The position numbers and the translations under genes are program-made. From UBA12545 sp051024685 (GTDB lineage: Bacteria; Bacillota; DSM-521; Neomoorellales; Neomoorellaceae), in assembly GCA_051024685.1 (NCBI GenBank), contig JAZHPA010000027.1, positions 1 through 36,107 of the forward strand: a stretch of DNA of 36,107 bases, read 5' to 3'. Shown here piece by piece: positions 30,806-36,107 of this stretch. Under the pieces are notes generated by a model, which was not told where the DNA came from, ran no database searches, and saw only the letters and a list, made by a program, of their open reading frames with translations. How positions within the stretch are numbered: position 1 is the stretch's first letter; every line of letters starts with the position of its first letter.

Positions 30806-31635
30806 GACTCCTCGACCACGCAGGCTTTATAAATCTCTCGGCGAGGGCGACCGTAGAATCTGGCTACCTCAGCCAGGGCTTCCCTGCGCGGTCGCCCTGC
30901 TTTTTCCAAGGCAGCCACCAGGAGAGATGCTTCCCGGGGTACGAACAGGGGCCGCTCTTGCCTGGCACCCTCCACCACCAGGGTTAGCTCTCCCCGCGGC
31001 GGTTCCTGTTTAAAGTGCTGCAGAGCGCCCTCCAGAGTACTGCGTAGAACCGTTTCAAATTTCTTGGTCAGTTCGCGCCCCACGGCCACTTTGCGCTCCC
31101 GGCCGAAAATCTCCGCCATATCCTCCAGGGTTTCCACCAGCCGGTGGGGTGCCTCGAAGAAGACCAGGGTTCTGCCTTCTTGGGCCAATTCCTCCAGCCT
31201 TTCTTTTCTTTCCGCTCCTCTCCGCGGCAGGAACCCTTCAAAAACAAAGCGCCCGGTGGAGAGACCGGATACTGCCAAGGCCGCAATAACGGCGCTGGGC
31301 CCGGGAACAACGGCTATCTCCACTCCGGCCTCCGCGGCCCGCCGGACCAATTCTTCTCCGGGATCGGCGATACCCGGCATACCGGCGTCCGTTACAAGGG
31401 CTATTTTCTTGCCCTCCTGAAGGAGCCGGAGGAGGACCGGACCTTTCCGCTCCTGGTTGTGCTGGTGATAGCTGGTCAGGGGAGTGGCAATGCCGTAATG
31501 GGCCAACAGCTTGCGGGTATGACGGGTATCCTCGGCCGCTATCAGGTCCACTTCCTTCAAAACCCTGAGGGCCCTCAAGGTGACGTCCTCAAGATTCCCC
31601 AGGGGAGTACCCACCAGAAAAAGGCAGCCCGCCAC
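30802..31635 (-). CDS. rsmI: 16S rRNA (cytidine-1402-2'-O)-methyltransferase
   Basis: RsmI methylates the ribose of C1402 in the decoding centre. It has the SAM-dependent tetrapyrrole-methylase fold: VGTPLGNLEDVTLRALRVL, then AEDTRHTRKLLAHYG, then TDAGMPGIADPGEELVR. It has 277 residues from the GTG 31633-31635, which follows GAGAGGTTG and lies five bases after yabA. The longer frame to 31719 overlaps yabA and is not conserved. Its stop overlaps the abrB stop on the other strand, and no terminator lies between. Confidence 0.95.
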   Translation of the reverse strand: MAGCLFLVGTPLGNLEDVTLRALRVLKEVDLIAAEDTRHTRKLLAHYGIATPLTSYHQHNQERKGPVLLRLLQEGKKIALVTDAGMPGIADPGEELVRRAAEAGVEIAVVPGPSAVIAALAVSGLSTGRFVFEGFLPRRGAERKERLEELAQEGRTLVFFEAPHRLVETLEDMAEIFGRERKVAVGRELTKKFETVLRSTLEGALQHFKQEPPRGELTLVVEGARQERPLFVPREASLLVAALEKAGRPRREALAEVARFYGRPRREIYKACVVEES

Positions 31636-31640
31636 TTTTT

Positions 31641-31958
31641 TCAACCTCTCTTTTCTAGAAAGCTCAGACAAAACAGGCAGCCCTGGCTCCCCCGAACCCG
31701 GCCGAACTGGGCCGGGCAAACATGATATCCCTGTTCGTAGAGGAGACGCAGCCTTTCCTGCCCTTGAATGCCGGTGACGGCTTCCGTCATCATGGATCGC
31801 AGGCGCTGGTTTTCTTCTTCCAGCCCCCGCGCGTAGTTTTTGAGCCGCTTTATTTCCCGCTGCACTTCCGCCAGTTTGAATTCCAGGGCCGCCAGGGCTA
31901 CGACCAGGCTATCGCCCCCCTGCTCTTCCCCAGCTTGGATTTCCCTGTCCTCAGTCAA
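31641..31958 (-). CDS. yabA: Replication initiation control protein YabA
   Basis: YabA limits DNA replication initiation by bridging DnaA and the DnaN clamp. The 105-residue protein has an N-terminal coiled coil (about 18-70) and a C-terminal zinc module: GYHVCP (His, Cys), then GCLFCLSFL (two Cys). The TTG start overlaps the ricT stop by eight bases. The holB-ricT-yabA order is conserved in Firmicutes. Confidence 0.93.
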   Translation of the reverse strand: MTEDREIQAGEEQGGDSLVVALAALEFKLAEVQREIKRLKNYARGLEEENQRLRSMMTEAVTGIQGQERLRLLYEQGYHVCPAQFGRVRGSQGCLFCLSFLEKRG

Positions 31959-32751
31959 TTCTTTCCACTTCCTCCCGCCGGAATTCCATAACCCCCCGCT
32001 CGGGCAGTTCCACCGCCACCATGCCCGTGAGGATATTGAGGCCCGTTACCCTGCCCTCCCCCGCCGGAGTCCTCACCTGGTCACCCACTTCGGGAAAAAG
32101 GGGCTTGGCCTCCTCATAAACGTTGTTTTCAAAACGCAGGCAGCACATGAGGCGCCCGCACAGGCCGGAGATCTTGGCAGGGTTTAAAGAGAGGCACTGG
32201 TCCTTGGCCATGCGGATGGAGACCGGTTCAAATTCCCCTAAAAAGGAGGCACAGCAAATTTCCCGCCCGCAGCAGCCGAGGCCTCCCAACATCTTGGCCT
32301 CGTCCCTCACTCCTATCTGGCGCAATTCGATGCGGGTGCGAAAAATGGAGGCCAGGTCCCGCACCAATTCGCGAAAATCTACCCTCCCTTCGGCCGTGAA
32401 GTAAAAGATGATCCTGCTCACGTCGAAGGTAAATTCCACCTCGATCAATTTCATGGGCAGGCCGTGCTCGGCAATTTTCTGCTGGCAGATGGCAAAGGCC
32501 TCTTTTTCCCGCCGGCGGTTGAGGTCGATCTGGGCTTCATCGGCCGCGGTGGCTTTCCGGATTACCGGTTTTAAGGGTTGGACGATGGTTTCCTCCGGCA
32601 CTTCCCGGGGACCGACCACCACCTCGCCGTATTCCAGGCCCCGGGCCGTTTCCACGATAACCTTGTCCCCCACCTTAAGCTCCAAATTGTCGGGATCAAA
32701 GTAATAAATTTTCCCCGCCTTCTTAAAGCGCACTCCCACAACCGTGGACAA
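31951..32751 (-). CDS. ricT: RicT (YaaT), PSP1-domain regulator of RNase Y
   Basis: RicT forms the RicAFT complex that binds [4Fe-4S] clusters and directs RNase Y mRNA processing; it also affects competence and sporulation. The 267-residue protein shows the family start (STVVGVRFKKAGKIYYFDP) and the PSP1 core with cysteines in LGGLGCCGREICCASFLGEF and GLCGRLMCCLRFE. The TTG at 32749-32751 with GGAAGG ten bases upstream gives the usual N-terminus. A GTG at 32826 would add 25 unconserved residues. Confidence 0.94.
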   Translation of the reverse strand: MSTVVGVRFKKAGKIYYFDPDNLELKVGDKVIVETARGLEYGEVVVGPREVPEETIVQPLKPVIRKATAADEAQIDLNRRREKEAFAICQQKIAEHGLPMKLIEVEFTFDVSRIIFYFTAEGRVDFRELVRDLASIFRTRIELRQIGVRDEAKMLGGLGCCGREICCASFLGEFEPVSIRMAKDQCLSLNPAKISGLCGRLMCCLRFENNVYEEAKPLFPEVGDQVRTPAGEGRVTGLNILTGMVAVELPERGVMEFRREEVERID

Positions 32752-32867
32752 TCTATCTTTCCCTTCCTTCTCCCCATAAGATAACCGGAAGGAGCTACAG
32801 TCACCCCGGCCTGTTTTGGTGTCCACCTGTTAGGCCCTGGGATTTCCCGGGCAAACCCGCCGCCTGC

Positions 32868-33704
32868 CTAAGCAGGATTCAGCTCGCGGTGAAGGTTGAG
32901 AAGGAGCACCTCCAGGGCTAGACGGCGGTTCGCGTTCTGTTCCAAATAAACCCGTGTGCGCCGGAGGTGGCGGTAGCACCTCCAGAGGACGGCCGGCGGC
33001 AGAGCGGTCCCTGCCGGGCGGGCAGGAAGCCGGGCCGGATCCAGGAGGAGCCCCTTCTCCCCGGTAAGCTGCCATACCAGGTGATCCCGGCAGGCCACCA
33101 TCAGGCCGTCCACCGCAGACAGCACATCTTCTTCCTTTTCCATCCGCGGGAGAACGGATGTCATTAGCCGGGCCAGGTCGGAACTTAGCACCTCCTCCCA
33201 GTAGGACCAGGCCTTATTCTCCCCCGTTTTTTCCGCAGCATACCGCAAGACCTGGCAGCGCGAAACAATGGTGGGAAGGAGCAGGGCCGGCTGGACGGCC
33301 AGGAGAAAGAAGTAAACGTCTCCCGGCGGCTCCTCCAGGATTTTCAGCAGGGAGTTGGCCGCTTCCGGTGTAAGGTTTTCGGCCGGGTGGAATACCACCA
33401 CCTGAGCTCCCCCCTGGAAGGCCTTCAGCCGGAGTTCTGCTTCTAGCTTCCGCACCTGGTCGATTTTAATACTGGCGCCGCGGGGTTCTATATAGTGGTA
33501 ATCAGGGTGATTGCCGCCGTCCACCTGGCGGCAGGAAGGGCAGCGGCCGCAGGCCCGGCCCCCCTCCCTGTGGGCACAGTTTAAGGCCGCGGCAATCCGA
33601 CGCACTGTTTTTAACTTTTCCTCGGGCTCGCCGCCGATCAGGAGGTAGGCATGGCTGAGGCGGCCGGCCGCCAGGGCCTGTTCGAGCTGCGCTTGCACCG
33701 TCAC
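32868..33704 (-). CDS. holB: DNA polymerase III delta' subunit
   Basis: This is a clamp-loader subunit. The 278-residue AAA+ protein has the N-terminal LSHAYLLIGGEP loop, in which the Walker A lysine pattern is lost, as is normal for delta'. It also has a zinc module (C-x8-9-CGRCPSC, about 43-58), the NSLLKILEEPP segment and the IVSRCQ sensor/arginine-finger motif. It follows tmk after a 140-base gap containing a repeat. In B. subtilis yaaQ and yaaR lie between these genes; here they are absent. Confidence 0.94.
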   Translation of the reverse strand: MTVQAQLEQALAAGRLSHAYLLIGGEPEEKLKTVRRIAAALNCAHREGGRACGRCPSCRQVDGGNHPDYHYIEPRGASIKIDQVRKLEAELRLKAFQGGAQVVVFHPAENLTPEAANSLLKILEEPPGDVYFFLLAVQPALLLPTIVSRCQVLRYAAEKTGENKAWSYWEEVLSSDLARLMTSVLPRMEKEEDVLSAVDGLMVACRDHLVWQLTGEKGLLLDPARLPARPAGTALPPAVLWRCYRHLRRTRVYLEQNANRRLALEVLLLNLHRELNPA

Positions 33705-33741
33705 CGGAGTTCAGCTCCTAAAGGGCCGTAATTCACGCCCT

Positions 33742-33877
33742 AAATCTCAATTCCTCTAGCTCCTCAAGGGGTCTAAAACAGGTTTTCCGGCCGCCACATG
33801 TTGATAATGAAATCCGGTCAATTTTCTCTGGCGCCTCAGGGGGCCTAAAGCAGGGTCTCTACCGCCCCCCACACTTG
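33742..33877 (-). repeat. Diverged tandem duplication at the 3' end of tmk
   Basis: 33742-33803 and 33810-33877 align over about 60 bases. Shared blocks are AAATC..TCAATT, CTCT.GC.CCTCA.GGGG.CTAAA.CAGG and CCGCC..CACA. The unit nearer tmk contains its last codons and stop. The second unit, read on the minus strand, also ends in a TAG after a degenerate copy of the tmk tail. The remaining gap (33705-33741) has only a small GGAG/CTCC hairpin. Confidence 0.65.
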
Positions 33878-34471
33878 CCGGAAAACCTCATCTTTAGACC
33901 CCAAAGCATCAATGATTTTGATACGCCCTGGTTCCCGGCGGGCCAGCTCCAGGTAGCCCTCCCTCACCCGCCGGTGAAAGTCCAGGTCTTCCTGCTCAAA
34001 GCGGTCCAGGGCCCTGCCCCCTTCGCCGTCCCTGCTGCGCCGCAAACCCTCTTCCGGCGGCAGGTCCAAAAGGAGGGTGAGGTGGGGTGTAATCCCTCCG
34101 GTAGCCAGGTCGTTAATCCTGCGCACCAGCTCAGGGTTCAGGCCCCGGCCGAAACCCTGGTAGGCCAGGGTCGAATCCACAAAGCGGTCACACAGAACTA
34201 CCTGCCCGGCTTCCAGGGCAGGCAGGATCTTGCCCTGCACATGCTGGGCACGGCCGGCGGCGTAAAGCAAGACCTCGGTAATTCCCAGCACTTGCTCCGG
34301 CCACGACGATAGCAAAAGCCGGCGAATCGCCTCTGCCAGGGGTGTCCCCCCCGGTTCCCTCGTACATAAGACCCGGCGCCCCTTGCGCTCGAGGTGCCTG
34401 GCCAGGAGCCCCATCTGGGTAGTCTTGCCGGAGCCGTCCGGTCCTTCAAAGGTGATAAAGATGCCCTTCAT
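33845..34471 (-). CDS. tmk: Thymidylate kinase
   Basis: Tmk phosphorylates dTMP to dTDP. The 208-residue protein has the P-loop FEGPDGSGKTTQ, the TREPGGTPLAE dTMP-binding loop and the DRFVDSTLAYQG DRY/H-type motif. The LID region is rich in Arg (LRRSRDGEGGRALDRFE). The ATG overlaps the stop of the decarboxylase gene as ATGA. Its 3' end lies within a tandem duplication. Confidence 0.97.
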   Translation of the reverse strand: MKGIFITFEGPDGSGKTTQMGLLARHLERKGRRVLCTREPGGTPLAEAIRRLLLSSWPEQVLGITEVLLYAAGRAQHVQGKILPALEAGQVVLCDRFVDSTLAYQGFGRGLNPELVRRINDLATGGITPHLTLLLDLPPEEGLRRSRDGEGGRALDRFEQEDLDFHRRVREGYLELARREPGRIKIIDALGSKDEVFRQVWGAVETLL

Positions 34472-35907
34472 GCGTCCACTACCCGTATCTCAGCTTGGCG
34501 GCCTAAAAGGAAAGCCAGCCTCTCAATTATCTCCAGCGTCAACACTTCCCCCGGCACCACCAGGGCCATCCCCGGCGGGCAGGGCGCTACCAGCTCGGCG
34601 GCCACCCGGCCCACCGCCTCCTTGAGGGGCAGGCTGCGGTGGCAGGCCTGGAAAGCCTCCCGGGGCGTTAGGGCCACCGGCGGTAGAGGCCAGGGCTCTA
34701 CCGGGGGAAGGGTATGTCCTGCCTTGGCCGGGCGGCCGGCTACCCGGCGGGCTTCTCTTTTGATATGTACCAGTGCCCGGAGAAGCTCCTTTAGGTCTGT
34801 CTTCCGTTGGGCCGGAGTAAGAATCCCTACTATATATTTATTGGCCGCTAGCTCCATTTCCTGGCCCCGCTCCCGCAGGGCCCGGGCCACCTCCTGTCCC
34901 GTCATGCCCAGGGGAGCCGTGGAAATCACCAGCCTGGTGACATCCATTCCGGCCACGGCCTCTGCTCGTACGTTCTCTACTTCCAGGGAGGGGAGGCCGA
35001 GCCTTTTCAATCCTTCCCGCAACTCCAAGGCCCTGTCCACGGCCCGGGCCCACTGTCTCCTTCCCGCTTCTTCCGCCTGCTGGCGGGCCGCATCCAGGGA
35101 AGCCAGGAGCAGGTAGGAAGGGCTGGTGGTCTGCAGCAGGCCGAGGGCCTGCTCCACTTCCCGGCCTTCCAACCCCGGGCGCAGGTGCAGCATAGCTGCC
35201 TGGGTAAAGGCTCCCAGGGTTTTGTGGGTGCCGTGGACCACATAATCGGCCCCCATTTCCAGGGGTGAAGGAGGCAGCCGCGGGTCCAGGCCGAAATGGG
35301 CTCCGTGGGCGGCATCCACCAGCACCCTTAATCCCCTCTCATGGGCCAGCTCCACCAGGCTCCGGGTGGGTGGTACCAATCCTTCGTAAGTGGGATGTAC
35401 CAGCAAAAGAAGTTTAGCCTGGGGATAATCCTCCAGGGCTTTCCTTACAGCAGCCGGTTCAACTCCTAAAACCATGCCCAGTTCGGGGAGCCAGGCGGCT
35501 TCCAGGTAAACGGGCCGCGCACCGCTTAAAATCAGGCCGGCAAAGGCGGAGCGGTGGGCATACCGGGGCATGAGGACTATATCGCCCGGCCGGCAGGTAG
35601 CCAGGAGGGCGGCCATAATCCCGCTGCTGGCCCCGTTGACCAGGAAAAAGGTGCGGCCCGCCCCGAAGAAGGCTGCCGCCCGCTCCTGGGCCGCCTTGAT
35701 GACGCCTTGGGGGTGCTGTAGATTGTCCAGCCCGGGCACTTCGGTCAAATCCACCTGAAAGACCGCCGGCCCCAGGCGGCGGTAAAAATCCCGCCAGGCT
35801 CCCCGGCCGCCCTTATGCCCCGGCGTATGCCAGGAAGCCAATCCCTGCTCTAGATATTCTTTTAAAGCTTCCCATAAAGGCGCCCGGCGGCCACCTTCTG
35901 CTCCCAC
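34468..35907 (-). CDS. Orn/Lys/Arg decarboxylase family protein (YaaO-like)
   Basis: This 479-residue PLP enzyme is of fold-type I. It has the N-terminal WHTPGHKGG motif, the FLVNGASSGIMAA PLP-phosphate region, VDAAHGAHF with the PLP-ring Asp, and the PLP-lysine motif VHGTHKTLGAFTQ. A C-terminal domain follows with VAPCPPGMALVVPGE. Relatives decarboxylate arginine, lysine or ornithine in polyamine synthesis. The exact substrate is not readable from the sequence, and B. subtilis YaaO is itself poorly characterised. It has a GTG start behind GGGAG. It is the first gene of the operon with tmk. Confidence 0.92.
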   Translation of the reverse strand: MGAEGGRRAPLWEALKEYLEQGLASWHTPGHKGGRGAWRDFYRRLGPAVFQVDLTEVPGLDNLQHPQGVIKAAQERAAAFFGAGRTFFLVNGASSGIMAALLATCRPGDIVLMPRYAHRSAFAGLILSGARPVYLEAAWLPELGMVLGVEPAAVRKALEDYPQAKLLLLVHPTYEGLVPPTRSLVELAHERGLRVLVDAAHGAHFGLDPRLPPSPLEMGADYVVHGTHKTLGAFTQAAMLHLRPGLEGREVEQALGLLQTTSPSYLLLASLDAARQQAEEAGRRQWARAVDRALELREGLKRLGLPSLEVENVRAEAVAGMDVTRLVISTAPLGMTGQEVARALRERGQEMELAANKYIVGILTPAQRKTDLKELLRALVHIKREARRVAGRPAKAGHTLPPVEPWPLPPVALTPREAFQACHRSLPLKEAVGRVAAELVAPCPPGMALVVPGEVLTLEIIERLAFLLGRQAEIRVVDA

Positions 35908-35943
35908 TTTTTTAACTCCCGCCTCTTCCGTCCTTTGGTGCTT

Positions 35944-35972
35944 ATTATAGCACGATAAAAAGGGACCTCCAA
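35944..35972 (-). promoter_or_regulatory. Sigma-A promoter of the decarboxylase-tmk operon
   Basis: TTGGAG (35967-35972), 17 bases, then TATAAT (35944-35949) on the minus strand, about 35 bases before the GTG start. Confidence 0.75.
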
Positions 35973-36014
35973 GGCAAATTTGACCCGGCGCATCCCTACC
36001 TTAAATGATCTTAG

Positions 36015-36099
36015 GCCCTGACGTATCCCTAGTTTTGATCCCAGGCCTGCTTGGCTTTCGCTCGCAAAGGCCTCCCTCGCGGGCCAAACTAGCGCTTGG
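36015..36099 (+). repeat. Intergenic repeat, copy C (window edge)
   Basis: This copy is nearly identical to the reverse complement of 1-85 and shares its core with 4827-4889. It continues to within a few bases of the window end. GCCAA/TTGGC arms around ACTAGCGC form a small hairpin at its distal side. Confidence 0.85.
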
Positions 36100-36107
36100 C
36101 TAAAGGT

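Noticed and set aside
1..36107. CRISPR array, toxin-antitoxin pair, phage or defence genes
   Set aside because: No regularly spaced repeats and no protein with such a signature were found.

Overview
The window looks like the near-origin region of a moderately GC-rich, spore-forming, probably thermophilic anaerobic Firmicute. A Moorella/Thermanaeromonas-type member of the Thermoanaerobacterales is my best guess. The reasons are a set of sporulation genes (spoVT, yabG, a SleB-type hydrolase) with sigma-G- and sigma-K-like promoters, a tungstate transporter typical of W-enzyme-using anaerobes, many TTG/GTG starts, and strong GGAGG ribosome sites. The genus is inference only.

Almost all genes are on the minus strand. 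Read from right to left, the order closely follows the classical Bacillus subtilis segment yaaO-tmk-holB-yaaT-yabA-rsmI-abrB-metS-yabD-yabE-ksgA-yabG-veg-ispE-glmU-prs-ctc-pth-mfd-spoVT. Right block (35.9-30.8 kb): Orn/Lys/Arg decarboxylase, tmk, holB, ricT, yabA, rsmI. abrB converges on rsmI and carries two Spo0A-box-like sites in its leader. Then come metG, a TatD nuclease, two tandem YabE-like 3D-domain proteins, rsmA and a YkuK-like protein; a SleB-type LysM hydrolase on the plus strand; then yabG and veg.

Between veg and ispE, where B. subtilis has only sspF, lies a block of about 9 kb. It holds a short Nal1-like N-terminal protein, an amidase with an SLH repeat, a one-domain ModE-type regulator, the tungstate ABC transporter tupABC, an orphan OmpR-type response regulator, a ComFB protein, and cyanophycinase plus cyanophycin synthetase. 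This is the accessory part of the window.

Left block (12.2-0.5 kb): ispE, a GntR/FCD regulator in the place of purR, a MobA-like nucleotidyltransferase, glmU and prs; a plus-strand PRC-barrel protein; rplY/ctc, pth, a small PrsW-like membrane protein in the place of fin, mfd, and spoVT ending at a clear terminator. Beyond it are a run of hairpins and the C-terminal remnant of a nucleotidyltransferase gene.

Both ends of the window carry the same ~85-bp repeat in opposite orientation, and a diverged third copy lies near 4.85 kb. The window may therefore be a contig broken at a repeat. I see no CRISPR array, rRNA, tRNA, intact insertion sequence or recognisable defence system. The best candidates for something new are small: the repeat family, the hairpin RNA next to the broken gene, the long inverted repeat in front of one yabE-like gene, and several substitutions in an otherwise conserved gene order.
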